From Desulfobacteraceae bacterium (GTDB taxonomy: Bacteria; Desulfobacterota; DSM-4660; Desulfatiglandales; Desulfatiglandaceae): DNA of 64,000 nucleotides. Each line of letters starts with the position of its first letter. Within the stretch, counting starts at the first letter, position 1. Location: NCBI GenBank assembly GCA_030613055.1, contig JAUWMR010000004.1, forward strand, positions 62,001-126,000, in the 5' to 3' direction. Made by a program: the position numbers and the translations under genes. A model generated the notes under the pieces. It did no database searches and was not told the origin of the DNA. It worked only from the letters and a program-made list of their open reading frames with translations. This document shows positions 15,501-24,192 of this stretch, piece after piece.

Positions 15501-15594
15501 TGAGTCTCCCTTCTGTTCCTTTCAGTTCTATTCTTTCATTAGAGCAATTCCCAAATCTCAACATAAATATCAAATACTTACTACACTAACGCCG

Positions 15595-15819
15595 CGCCCC
15601 CCATCTTGCAAAGCGTCAAGCGGGCTGGTAACGGCAGTAATGTCTTTTTCCATCACGCGGGTACTTTTTGGCCCCATTGAACTTCACGTATCGCACAATC
15701 CAGTCACAATACATCTGCTCGGTGAGCTAAGCGTAGTGTTGGTAACTCAGGACCTGCCTGACCTGATCCAGAAGCCTTAATTAGGGATCTGGTCTGAATT
15801 TTGGCTTGCTTATTTCCAT
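15595..15819 (-). pseudogene. Degenerate tyrosine recombinase (integron-integrase-like), N-terminal remnant
   Basis: Minus-strand reading from ATG 15819 gives MEISKPKFRPDP, stop, LRLLDQVRQVLSYQHYA, stop, LTEQMYCDWIVRYVKFNG, then AKKYPRD. A one-base frameshift then leads to MEKDITAVTSPLDAL. This matches the N-terminal core-binding domain of integron-type and related phage-type integrases, whose pattern is KPKFRP, LLDQVR-VL---HY---TEQ-Y--WI-RY--F-G---PR-M. The TSPLDAL tail resembles the extreme C-terminus of such enzymes, so a large internal deletion is likely. No catalytic R-H-R-Y region remains. The rest of the 15501-16015 gap is AT-rich and contains the promoter at 15950. Confidence 0.8.
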
Positions 15820-15949
15820 GCTATAGTGGTTTAATTACATAAAGTTGAAAAATCAAGGGCAAATTTTCCGGATTTGTCCATTAAATATTAAAATATATGG
15901 AATTATTTGCTGTGCTATAGGGGTAGTATCAAGCAATCTTTTCCATCTA

Positions 15950-15978
15950 TTGACAATGTTATGTTTTGGCAATATTTC
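15950..15978 (+). promoter_or_regulatory. Probable promoter of the toxin-antitoxin operon
   Basis: TTGACA (15950-15955), a 17-bp spacer, then TATTTC (15973-15978; a weak -10 match). It starts 66 bp upstream of the antitoxin ATG. Confidence 0.45.
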
Positions 15979-16015
15979 GAATGTAGTGGTATAGATAAAT
16001 AATTGAGGAATTACA

Positions 16016-16225
16016 ATGAGCTTAGAAGAAACCATTATTAAGGATTTTCAGGAATTGCCCCCTCCTGAACAGGCTGAGGCGCTGAACTTTATCGAGTATC
16101 TCAAGGCTAAGGCCTCAAAAAAAGAGAGGAAAAACTGGTCAACCTTTTCCTTGTCTTCTGCCATGCATGGAATAGAAGATGAAGAAACACCTTATTCGAT
16201 AGAAGATCTAAAGGAAGCATTCTGA
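16016..16225 (+). CDS. Small antitoxin-like protein partnered with a PemK/MazF toxin
   Basis: A 69-aa acidic protein. The first half (LEETIIKDFQELPPPEQAEALNFIEYLK) resembles the DUF2281-type small antitoxins found in front of PIN or MazF toxins; the second half (EDEETPYSIEDLKEAF) looks like a flexible toxin-neutralising tail. Its TGA overlaps the ATG of the next gene by one base (TGATG), an arrangement typical of toxin-antitoxin operons. GAGGAA lies 7 bp upstream. There is no obvious DNA-binding motif beyond the short N-terminal helices. Confidence 0.75.
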   Translation: MSLEETIIKDFQELPPPEQAEALNFIEYLKAKASKKERKNWSTFSLSSAMHGIEDEETPYSIEDLKEAF

Positions 16226-16572
16226 TGGTTTCCGAAGGTCAAGTTGTCCTGTTCAGGTTTCCCCAAACGGACCAAATAGAAGGAAAACTCCGTCCCGCCT
16301 TGGTGCTGCGTCAATTGCCTGGGCAATATGACGATTGGCTGATTTGTATGATATCTTCGCAAATTCACCATCATGTTCCTGATTTTGACGAAGTGATCAC
16401 CCCAAATGATTCTGATTTCAATAAGTCCGGCCTCAAATTGGCAAGCGTGATAAGAATCGGCAGACTCGCTGTTGTTGAGAGCGACATCTTTTTAGGTAAA
16501 TTGGGGGAAATTGATCCTCAACGGTTATCGAACATCAAACAAAAACTTTCCGGCTGGTTACAAGGTACGTGA
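16225..16572 (+). CDS. PemK/MazF-family mRNA interferase toxin
   Basis: A 115-aa protein with the MazF/PemK fold signature: GQVVLFRFP near the N-terminus, KLRPALVLRQLPG (the conserved R-P-A-(L/V)-V segment) and ICMISSQ. The end is LGKLGEIDPQRLSNIKQKL. These toxins cleave mRNA and are held inactive by the upstream gene product. It is translationally coupled to the antitoxin. The nearby integrase remnant suggests arrival with a mobile element. Confidence 0.85.
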   Translation: MVSEGQVVLFRFPQTDQIEGKLRPALVLRQLPGQYDDWLICMISSQIHHHVPDFDEVITPNDSDFNKSGLKLASVIRIGRLAVVESDIFLGKLGEIDPQRLSNIKQKLSGWLQGT

Positions 16573-16717
16573 GATGGTGATGGGAGATGCGGTCGGGCTA
16601 CGCTAACTATTTAGACCTATTAATGAAACATCGTAAAGACACCCTTATTTAAACAGCTTAAAAACACCTATTATTGGACCGATATTGATTAAACTTTAAA
16701 AACATAAGAGGCTTTTC

Positions 16718-17386
16718 ATGGCAGAAAAAATATTCATGCCACTAACTGATTATTGTAAACTTCCGGAAGCTGAAATGAAAAGACGGGCATCAGAATTTTA
16801 TGCGGAGATGATGCAGCGCCGTACTGTGCGAAACTTTTCAAATCAGCCAGTTGATCGCAGCATTATCGAAAATTGTCTGCGCGCCGCTTCCACAGCCCCA
16901 AGCGGCGCCAACCAACAGCCATGGAGTTTTATTGTTGTGTCTGACCACGCTGTTAAACGGCAAATTCGTGAAGCCGCTGAAAAAATCGAGAGGGACTTTT
17001 ACAGCAAAGAAGCTACTAAGAAATGGGTAAATGACCTTGAGCATTTAGGAACAGTTCCAAGCAAGCCATTTCTGGAAACTGCTCCCTGGCTGATAGCAAT
17101 TTTCTCTCAACTTTACCGCTATTCTGCTAACGGAGAAAAAAAGAAGCACTACTATGTATCAGAATCCGTAGGTATTGCCACCGGGATGCTCATTACGGGC
17201 TTGCACCATGCGGGCCTGGTTTCGCTAACCTACACGCCCAGTAGCATGAGATTCCTGAATAAGATACTATCAAGGCCGTCAAACGAAAAACCGTTTATGA
17301 TTCTTGTGGTCGGATATCCTTCAAAAGATGCGCTTGTGCCTTCAATACAGAAAAAATCACTGGAAGATATTGCTGAATTTATTTAG
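16718..17386 (+). CDS. Nitroreductase-family flavoprotein
   Basis: A 222-aa FMN-dependent oxidoreductase fold. The N-terminal FMN-binding signature [12 protein letters not shown] is followed by [14 protein letters not shown], both classic for the family, and [16 protein letters not shown] forms the central helix. [15 protein letters not shown] is the usual C-terminal flavin-contact region. The substrate is unknown; members include dehalogenases, nitroreductases and flavin-destroying BluB-like enzymes. AGAGG precedes the start. Monocistronic by spacing. Confidence 0.88.
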   Translation: MAEKIFMPLTDYCKLPEAEMKRRASEFYAEMMQRRTVRNFSNQPVDRSIIENCLRAASTAPSGANQQPWSFIVVSDHAVKRQIREAAEKIERDFYSKEATKKWVNDLEHLGTVPSKPFLETAPWLIAIFSQLYRYSANGEKKKHYYVSESVGIATGMLITGLHHAGLVSLTYTPSSMRFLNKILSRPSNEKPFMILVVGYPSKDALVPSIQKKSLEDIAEFI

Positions 17387-17630
17387 GATAAGGGAATGGT
17401 ACGTGTGTAATTCCAACAGGTTGAAGAAAAGGGGATAACTAATAGTACTTATGAAGGTTCACTAAAAAACCACATAACCCTTGCATGAAAACGAACAATC
17501 AAAGCCCTCCGTTGCGCTTCGGGCGTTGCTTGCCGGTTATGCATACGTTGAGACTTTTTACAGATTCATCATTGTTGAATTCGTTGACTAAATCAATAAT
17601 GAAAAGGACATACCGTGCTGGGTTTAAGGC

Positions 17631-17685
17631 AGGCCCTGCCGGAATAAACATTCTCGCAACAGTAGGGTTTATTTCAACAGGGCCT
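17631..17685 (+). repeat. Long hairpin containing a TIR-like sequence
   Basis: Stem AGGCCCTG / CAGGGCCT continued by GGAATAAAC / GTTTATTTC (17 pairs with one internal 2-base mismatch) and a 17-base loop. The loop and right arm read on minus (AAATAAACCCTACTGTTGC) match the terminal repeats at 1372 and 5835. The surrounding 325-bp gap (17387-17711) otherwise contains only a looser fold at 17474-17541 and no credible gene. Confidence 0.65.
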
Positions 17686-17711
17686 TATAATGGGTAATCC
17701 CTTAAGTAAGC

Positions 17712-19748
17712 TTATCTCCCAAAGGGAAGTTTCAGCAAACCTTTGACCGTGTCTTCCAACTTCTTCCCAACCGGTTTTGATTCCGTTTCCTGCGCGCCCC
17801 CACTCTGTCCGGGCAGGAGTTTTTTCAGGTCGGACGTCCCGGGGAGCTTATCGGTAAGACCCTTTACCATGCCCTTAAGATCGGGCCGGAACTTGGGAGA
17901 TGAAAAAGTGCCCGTTACCAGAACGGGGACCATTATCCCTGAACGTTCCTTTGCGTCTCCCTGTCCCTTTGTGGTAAATACTACTTTCGGCTCCACGCGG
18001 AAATCGAGCGTTTCCTTGACTAAGTGCGCATCACCTTTGGCCACCAGCCGTAAAAGAGGTGAACTCATGGTTGTATTGGGTGTATTCACCACGCCATTTG
18101 TGATAGTAAACGGCGCGTGAAGCTCGGAAAAATCCGTCCTGGGCTTTGTTCCTCCCGCCTTGGCCAGACCAAACTTGGCTTTCACGTTCCTGACCATTCC
18201 TGCAATATCAATTCCCACGATGGCCCCATCCGTGAAAAGCAGGTCTCCTTTACCATTCAAGGTCTTCTTGATCCTGTCCGGATCATCTCCACGCATACTA
18301 ATGGCTACCCTGGCCTTAACAGCCCCTTCCAGAAAATCCTTTTTCATAACATCTTTAATAAGCGGGCCTACCTGTATCCCCTTGGCCTGTAGTTCCAGGT
18401 TGCTTTTTGGAGTATCCTGCCGAACATCAAGAGTAGACTTAGCTGACATGTCTCCCTGGTAGAGTTTGAGGGTCAAGGGTTCTATATTAAAGAGGCCGTT
18501 TTTCCCAACCACTTTCAGATAGACATCCTGAATCCTGGCATTGTTGGCCTTGAGTTTCCCTACCCTAATTGTGCCGTCCAGGACGAGTTTTCGAAGCGGG
18601 GTGTAGTCTGTTTTTTTCTTCACCGCCGGGGTCTTGGCCTTTGCCGTCTCTTCGGCGGGCTTTTTCTCGCCCGGAGGAGGCAGATAGCGATCCAGATCTA
18701 TCTTATCAAGGTTTAAATCAAACATAATATTGGGTTTTGAAAACTCCTTAGCCTTGGCTGTAAACTTAAGCTTTGATTCGTCTAAATCCAGGATGCCACC
18801 AGATATCGATACACTGTTCAGGTCACCCTTCACGCCGGTCTTGAGCGCGACACGGGTCAATGCCTTGGCATCGGCCGTGTTTACAGGGAATTTCCGGCCC
18901 AAGGCCGCAACAAGCTTTCGCGGTGAAAAAGGGGCGACCTGCAAGGCCAGGTCAAACTTCAGTTTAGTGGCTGGATCCACGATTTTCCCCTTTAGAATAA
19001 TGTTTAATTGCTTCAGTGCGTTTACTGAAAGCTCAAGGGGGATGGTTCCCTTGCCAGGGTCTTTCCCCACAGGACCTATGTTTCCCTTCATAGACAGCGG
19101 TCGCCCGTCCACTAAGGCAGAAAACTCCATCTTTACGGGACGGTCAAACGAGACATCCTTAAGGCGAAATGTTATATCCGAGATTTCAACGCGCTCCCCC
19201 TTTGCGTGATCAATTAAGAGCACAGCCCCTTCTGTAATAGCGAATTTCCCAACGGCCAGGGACTTGATCGGGAGCCCACCACCTCCCCCAGACTCTGGTT
19301 TATCAGCCTTCTTATTACGATCCTTGGCAGGGGCTTCTTTCGCCGGTTTTCCAAGCCCCTCCCAGTTTCCCCGACCGGTCTTGCTTTTTATCAAGGCTAT
19401 CCTGGGGCCTTTTAATATAAATCGCTTGATCTGAATGTCCTTGGTGATGAGGGGGATAAGCTTCACCTTGACATCAAACGACTTCACCGAAACAAAATCC
19501 TTTTCTTTAAAACCGGGGGGATTCCCCATGTGAAGGTCAGAAAAGGCTATCCCGGCCCAGGGAAAAAGCGACAGCCGGAGTTCCCCGCCTATGGTGAATG
19601 GCCTGCCCACAGCCTCTGAAACCTTTTTTTCAATCTCGGGCTTGTATTTCTGAATATCCACAAACATCGGGACAATAAGGAGGGTTGCGATAACCAGTAT
19701 GACCACGACTCCTACCGCAATTGATATCCACTTAATCGCCTTTTTCAT
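17712..19748 (-). CDS. AsmA-family envelope protein
   Basis: A 678-aa protein with a single N-terminal membrane helix (about 7-30, AIKWISIAVGVVVILVIATLL) and a long periplasmic beta-rich part. The N-terminal AsmA signature (VGRPFTIGGELRLSLFPWAGIAFSD) and a C-terminal AsmA_2-type region (FTITNGVVNTPNTTMSSPLLRLVAKG) are clear. Low-complexity Lys/Pro/Ala linkers lie near 145-160 and 360-385. AsmA proteins are related to TamB/Vps13-like lipid carriers and influence outer-membrane lipid balance. GGAGG precedes the start. Followed on the same strand by genes for a DUF4197 protein and an OmpA lipoprotein, so an envelope neighbourhood. Confidence 0.88.
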   Translation of the reverse strand: MKKAIKWISIAVGVVVILVIATLLIVPMFVDIQKYKPEIEKKVSEAVGRPFTIGGELRLSLFPWAGIAFSDLHMGNPPGFKEKDFVSVKSFDVKVKLIPLITKDIQIKRFILKGPRIALIKSKTGRGNWEGLGKPAKEAPAKDRNKKADKPESGGGGGLPIKSLAVGKFAITEGAVLLIDHAKGERVEISDITFRLKDVSFDRPVKMEFSALVDGRPLSMKGNIGPVGKDPGKGTIPLELSVNALKQLNIILKGKIVDPATKLKFDLALQVAPFSPRKLVAALGRKFPVNTADAKALTRVALKTGVKGDLNSVSISGGILDLDESKLKFTAKAKEFSKPNIMFDLNLDKIDLDRYLPPPGEKKPAEETAKAKTPAVKKKTDYTPLRKLVLDGTIRVGKLKANNARIQDVYLKVVGKNGLFNIEPLTLKLYQGDMSAKSTLDVRQDTPKSNLELQAKGIQVGPLIKDVMKKDFLEGAVKARVAISMRGDDPDRIKKTLNGKGDLLFTDGAIVGIDIAGMVRNVKAKFGLAKAGGTKPRTDFSELHAPFTITNGVVNTPNTTMSSPLLRLVAKGDAHLVKETLDFRVEPKVVFTTKGQGDAKERSGIMVPVLVTGTFSSPKFRPDLKGMVKGLTDKLPGTSDLKKLLPGQSGGAQETESKPVGKKLEDTVKGLLKLPFGR

Positions 19749-19803
19749 AATTTACCTCCGTATAGCGCATAAGCCATGACATATGGTGTATCTTAAAATT
19801 CAT

Positions 19804-19831
19804 AAGCTGAAGGCTGATCGCTGATCGCCAA
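19804..19831 (+). repeat. Degenerate heptamer tandem repeat (CGCTGAT-like)
   Basis: AGCTGAA, GGCTGAT, CGCTGAT, CGCCAAA: 7-bp period, between the AsmA and DUF4197 genes. Confidence 0.55.
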
Positions 19832-19870
19832 AGGGCTTACTAATTGAGCTTCCGCTCAATTAGTATATTA

Positions 19871-20605
19871 CTATTGCTTGCTTCCAAATACTTGCTTTAG
19901 CAGATCGGTCACCCTCGCCGCAGGATCCTGTCTGATCTTGCGCTCTTCCTCGGCCAACATAAAGAAAAGTCCATCCAGGGCACCCTTGGTTACGTACTGG
20001 TCCAGATCAAAGCTGAGATTGCCTGCAAAGGGGATAGTTCGCACCTTAGCGTCTAATGCCTGATATGAGCGTGTAACTCCTACCTTGGACATAGTATCGT
20101 GTACGATAGGCTTGAAGGCCCCTGTCAGTCGATCCTGCGTCTTCTCTTTCAGATAAAGGGTTGCTTCATTGTCTCTCCCGTTCAGGATCTTACGTGCATC
20201 AGCGAAAGACATCTTTTTGATAGTATCCCAGAACAGGGCCTTGGCCTTGGGGGCCGCCTTTTCGGCGGCTTGATTCATGCTTAGTTCAAACGCGTCTACC
20301 TTTTCCCCGTATCCTACCCCCCTTAAAATTTTTTCAACTTTTTTAACCACACCCGGCAATGGAATCTTGATCTTGGGGTTTTTGTAATAGCCATGTACCT
20401 TGGATACCGTCTTAACTGCGTTACTCGTGCCTATCTCCAAAGCCTCTTTAAGCCCCTGGATGATCTTACCCTCTGAAAGCTCTTCTCCTCCCAAAAACTT
20501 CTTAGCACTTTTAAAAAAATCTGCGAAACCCGCTATAGCTATAGGAGTCTGAATAGAGAAAAAGGCAATCAGGAGCGCAATGATTATGATCCTGCGATTT
20601 TTCAT
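19871..20605 (-). CDS. DUF4197-family secreted protein
   Basis: A 244-aa exported protein. Residues 1-25 form a signal peptide (MKNRRIIIIALLIAFFSIQTP). The body matches the DUF4197 pattern: GLKEALEIGTSNAVK, YYKNPKIKIPLP, MNQAAEKAAPKAKALFWD, and a C-terminal LDQYVTKGALDGLFFMLAEEERKIRQDP. The family is widespread in Proteobacteria with no known function to me. GGGAGGAA precedes the start. It lies between the AsmA and OmpA/VWA genes on the same strand. Confidence 0.82.
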   Translation of the reverse strand: MKNRRIIIIALLIAFFSIQTPIAIAGFADFFKSAKKFLGGEELSEGKIIQGLKEALEIGTSNAVKTVSKVHGYYKNPKIKIPLPGVVKKVEKILRGVGYGEKVDAFELSMNQAAEKAAPKAKALFWDTIKKMSFADARKILNGRDNEATLYLKEKTQDRLTGAFKPIVHDTMSKVGVTRSYQALDAKVRTIPFAGNLSFDLDQYVTKGALDGLFFMLAEEERKIRQDPAARVTDLLKQVFGSKQ

Positions 20606-20739
20606 CGCGTTCCTCCCATATTTTCAGGAGATTTTGGTACTCTTGGTAAGCCAATCCCCTCCCCCGCCTCCTCCCATCGAGGGAGGAGAAATTCGGGAAA
20701 AATTAGAGCCGAAGGAGGGGATCTGTGGATAAAAAACAA

Positions 20740-21813
20740 CTACCTGATCGGACCCAGTTCAACTCTTCGGTTCTTGGCCATGCCTGAACGTGTGGTGTTG
20801 GGAGCTACCGGCCTTGAGAAATTGTATCCTATGTAGCTAAGGCTGCCGCGGCTGACACCCTTTTTCACCAGATATTCCAGGACTGCCTTGGCGCGGTTCT
20901 CGGAAAGTTCCTGATTGTACGCCTTTGGCGCGCGGTTATCCGTATGCCCCTGGATTTGCACCTTTACACCCGCCATTTTCTTTATTTGAGCGGCGGCTTC
21001 ATTCAAAACGGAATAATATTGGGACTTAATAATCGACTTGTCCGTATTAAACAGCACTGCAGGAAATTTAAGACTTAATATTTCACCGGCTTCAGCCAGA
21101 AATACTTTCTTCACAAAGCCTGCCATGTCTTTTCCGGAAGCAATTTTATCCGCTGTCACGGAAAATCCACAACCCCCGGCCTTGGCAACCTCCTCAAGCA
21201 GTTTTTTGCCCGAGGGACTATTTCCCACTAATATGGTGTATATACAAAGGTTGTCGCCGAATCGATTTTTCATATTGGCTGCCGCCCCAACAGGCGTATT
21301 GCTCATCTCCAACCCATCACTGACCACGATGACCGCCATATCCCCCTCAATCAGATTCAAATCATCACTGGCTGCATTAATGGCGCCATCTAAGGGGCTG
21401 CTTCCGCCGGCCCAATCAACGGATTTCACAGCACTTGAAAACCCTTTTTTTGTATATTTTTCAAGCCCATAAATAAGCTCTGTCTTCTTGCTGAAAGGAG
21501 TAAGATTTTGACCGAATTTCCTGAGCCCGGAAGTGAGTTCCAGGGCAGGGATGGTCTGATTCATGCGCAATAGTATTTCCCTGGCAGCATTCAACTTGGC
21601 CTTTCCATGGACCTCTTCCATTGAGGCTGAGGCATCCATGATAACCAGAAACGTATTCACCTTCTGGACATATTTGCCGCTTTGTATTTCAGGGTTCAGA
21701 TCATAAGAGCTAAACGCAGGTAGTGGTTTCTGGGCAGCCTGCTGGGCAGCACAACTGGCCATAAAAACACCGATCACCAAAAAAAACAAAACCTTCAGGT
21801 ACTTCTTTCCCAT
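20740..21813 (-). CDS. Lipoprotein with von Willebrand A and OmpA domains
   Basis: A 357-aa lipoprotein. A signal peptide ends in the lipobox M-A-S-C (Cys at about 21). A VWA domain (about 50-230) has an intact MIDAS start DASAS and the later SPLDGA and VSDG. An OmpA-like peptidoglycan-binding domain occupies the C-terminus (IQGHTDNR, ELSENRAKAV, and NRRVEL at the end). It should sit at the outer membrane, hold peptidoglycan non-covalently and display a metal-dependent binding module. AGGAGGAG precedes the start. Confidence 0.9.
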   Translation of the reverse strand: MGKKYLKVLFFLVIGVFMASCAAQQAAQKPLPAFSSYDLNPEIQSGKYVQKVNTFLVIMDASASMEEVHGKAKLNAAREILLRMNQTIPALELTSGLRKFGQNLTPFSKKTELIYGLEKYTKKGFSSAVKSVDWAGGSSPLDGAINAASDDLNLIEGDMAVIVVSDGLEMSNTPVGAAANMKNRFGDNLCIYTILVGNSPSGKKLLEEVAKAGGCGFSVTADKIASGKDMAGFVKKVFLAEAGEILSLKFPAVLFNTDKSIIKSQYYSVLNEAAAQIKKMAGVKVQIQGHTDNRAPKAYNQELSENRAKAVLEYLVKKGVSRGSLSYIGYNFSRPVAPNTTRSGMAKNRRVELGPIR

Positions 21814-22397
21814 AATTTCTCCTCCTCTTAAATAATTTGATTTTAAATAAACTACAACTACATTTTTTCATCCTTCATTTGCAAAACACATGAATATCGC
21901 ACTAAATACCATGTCTGCCTTTCGTATGGCTACAAAATTATTTCTTTTTTGGCCCTTTTTTAGACTTTTGTTTGGAAAAAGCATATCTTTTTTTTTATAT
22001 TGTTATATTTTACCTAATCACAACCCGGATTTCTTGATTCTGGCTCGTGAATTCTGACTCCTGAATAGTTGCGTTGTTATTTACCTGCTAACAATGCATT
22101 AGCTTCAAACCGATTTGGTAACCGTTTACCGGTTTAATCCGCCAAAGGCGGACAAGCCAGCCAGAGGCAGGCAGGGGTTTAATTCCCCGCAGCTTGCTGC
22201 GTTACATTTTCTGGTCTTGATACCTCGTAGCTTGTCGGAGCGTAACGGAGATCCCGCCTGAGCGGGGCTGCGAAGTAGTTCATTCGCTAATCTGCTGCAG
22301 GAGCGATTTTAACCGCGATACTGGACTTTATTGCCATTTGAGAATCGCGGATAAATCTGATCCCGCTGGTGACGATGAACGTTTACACGTTTAGATA
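21814..22397. other. 584-bp intergenic region with inverted repeats, no gene
   Basis: The 5' half is AT-rich (poly-T runs at 21940-22010) and may hold the divergent promoters. 22034-22068 is a period-7 tract (TTGATTC, TGGCTCG, TGAATTC, TGACTCC, TGAATAG). From 22110 to 22270 there are several small palindromes (AACCG..GGTT, CCGCCAAAGGCGG, CGCAGCTTGCTGCG, CCCGCCTGAGCGGG). CCGCGAT (22313) and ATCGCGG (22345) form a hairpin 50 bp before the kinase gene. No coding signal seen. Confidence 0.6.
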
Positions 22398-24071
22398 ATG
22401 GATAAAATAATAAAAAAATGCCTTCCCACATATGAAGTTGTCGAAAGCCTCGGCCAAGGTGTCTACGGGGGCGTCTATCGTATCAAAGATCAGCTCAAGG
22501 AGCGTGCTGTAAAAATTGTGCCGATTATTGTCGAGCGGTCTTTATCACATAAGACATCAACAGAACTTGATTTGAAGGTTTCTCAGGATTTCCATGCTGT
22601 TCGAGAATATTATGAGAAAATCAAAGGAGACGGCGTCATAGAAGTCTATGATTTTCATCTTGTTGACAGACACGTATCCGACCGGCAGGCCCGTGCCCAC
22701 CTTGTAATACTTATGGAATTATGCCCGGAAAACCTGCTGGACCATGTGATTGACAACCACCCGATTTCACTTCACCAGGCCAATGGATTGATGCAGGACC
22801 TGGCTTGCGTGCTCAAGCGGCTGTCCTTAAACAGCGAGGAATCCTTCCTGGTCACTGACCTTAAGCCGTCGAATCTGTTGCTGAATAACACGGGACATCT
22901 GGTCATTGGCGATCTTGGCGGTCTTAAACGGCTCAGCAGTGTCTCCACCACGGCAAACGCTCAATTTACGCTCAACTGGTCCGCACCCGAGTTTATTTTC
23001 AATGGCGCCCGCCTCGGAATACCTGCCGCAATCTATTCATACGGGCTTGTTTCCTATTTCATATGGGAGGGTCATCTGCCTTATGAAGATAACGATTTTA
23101 CGGAACGTATCATGTCTATTAAGGAGAACGGCATCCGTTTCAACCGTGCTGATATGCCGGAAGACATAAAACACCTCATCATGCACTGTATGGAATTTGC
23201 CCCTGAAAACAGGCCGAAGGACTTTGGCGAAATCCACAGAACTGTTCAACAATCGGATGCAAGCCTCAACGGGACATCGTTCGGCCAGGAACAGAAGGCC
23301 AGTGCAAAATCCGATCATCCTTCTTCCCAGCAATCCCGTATGGTCATTCAGCCTGCAGGACCGGAACCAGGTGAAACCTGGCAGGAAAATGGGAGCGGTA
23401 TTGTCTTTGTCTGGGTTCCAGGAGGGGGGTTCATAATTGGGTGTTTAGAGGCTGATAACATGAGGTACGAGAATGAAAAACCGGCCCATGAGGTTCATGT
23501 GGAGGGTTTCTGGATAGGTAAATATACGGTTACCCAGCGCCAGTGGAAAAGAGTGATGAACAATAACCCCTCTCATTTCAGGAAAGGCCCCGATTTCCCT
23601 GTCGAACAAGTTTCATGGCGCGATGCCATTGAATTTATTCGCAGGCTTTCAGCGTCTTGCAAGAACAGGTTTACATTCGGGCTTCCTATGGAGGCCCAGT
23701 GGGAATTTGCGGCCACAAGCGGAGGAAATTTTGAGAAATACGCGGGCGGGGATTATCCTGATGACCTGGCATGGTATAAAGACAACAGCGGTTTTTCCAC
23801 CCATCAGGTAGGAGAAAAGGCCCCGAACGGTCTTGGTATTTATGACATGAGCGGTAATGTCCTGGAATGGTGCCAGGATGTGTATCTGGAGGATGCCTAC
23901 AGGACAGATTACCTGTCAAATTCTGCATCCGGTAATAGCAGACTGAACAGAACAGGCAGGGGAGGAAGCTGGAGCCTTGATGCCAGCCGCTGCAGGTGCG
24001 CCGCGCGCCGTGGCTTCCCCCCAGGACTCCATTACTCAAACCTCGGCTTTCGCGTTATCCGCACACATTAA
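22398..24071 (+). CDS. Ser/Thr protein kinase fused to an FGE-sulfatase (SUMF1) domain
   Basis: A 557-aa cytosolic fusion. The N-terminal Hanks-type kinase (about 10-275) has a glycine loop GQGVYGGVY, Lys in RAVKIV, catalytic TDLKPSNLL (Asp and Asn present, HRD changed to V-T-D), metal-binding GDLGG in place of DFG, and SAPE. It probably remains active. After a polar linker (about 285-325) comes a formylglycine-generating-enzyme-type domain (330-555): WVPGGGFIIG, WIGKYTVTQRQW, PVEQVSWRDA, MEAQWEFAA, MSGNVLEWC, NLGFRVIR. Such domains often serve as ligand-binding modules rather than oxidases, and kinase-FGE fusions are known from other bacteria. No ribosome site is seen before the ATG. Confidence 0.88.
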   Translation: MDKIIKKCLPTYEVVESLGQGVYGGVYRIKDQLKERAVKIVPIIVERSLSHKTSTELDLKVSQDFHAVREYYEKIKGDGVIEVYDFHLVDRHVSDRQARAHLVILMELCPENLLDHVIDNHPISLHQANGLMQDLACVLKRLSLNSEESFLVTDLKPSNLLLNNTGHLVIGDLGGLKRLSSVSTTANAQFTLNWSAPEFIFNGARLGIPAAIYSYGLVSYFIWEGHLPYEDNDFTERIMSIKENGIRFNRADMPEDIKHLIMHCMEFAPENRPKDFGEIHRTVQQSDASLNGTSFGQEQKASAKSDHPSSQQSRMVIQPAGPEPGETWQENGSGIVFVWVPGGGFIIGCLEADNMRYENEKPAHEVHVEGFWIGKYTVTQRQWKRVMNNNPSHFRKGPDFPVEQVSWRDAIEFIRRLSASCKNRFTFGLPMEAQWEFAATSGGNFEKYAGGDYPDDLAWYKDNSGFSTHQVGEKAPNGLGIYDMSGNVLEWCQDVYLEDAYRTDYLSNSASGNSRLNRTGRGGSWSLDASRCRCAARRGFPPGLHYSNLGFRVIRTH

Positions 24072-24104
24072 ATGGTGGCAATCCCTCACACATGACCAAA
24101 ATAA

Positions 24105-24168
24105 GCAACCACGCCCATCGAAGATCCCGCTAAGCGGGGGAGGACGTGGGTTTAAAATCGAAATAAAA
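24105..24168 (+). repeat. P1-derived short element (ends only)
   Basis: CCACGCCCATCGAAGATCC, palindrome CCGCTAAGCGG, GGAGGACGTGG, then TTTAAAATCGAAATAA. This joins the left flank of P1 copies A and E directly to the right flank of copies B and E, with the whole arm-loop-arm part missing. It is either a deletion derivative or an unfilled target. Confidence 0.65.
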
Positions 24169-24192
24169 ATTATATGAATCTGGAGGACATAT

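Noticed and set aside
17474-17541. A true attC site after the nitroreductase gene
   Set aside because: The outer R boxes do not complement properly (GTTGAGAC against CACATAAC), so I kept it only as a weak hint inside another finding.
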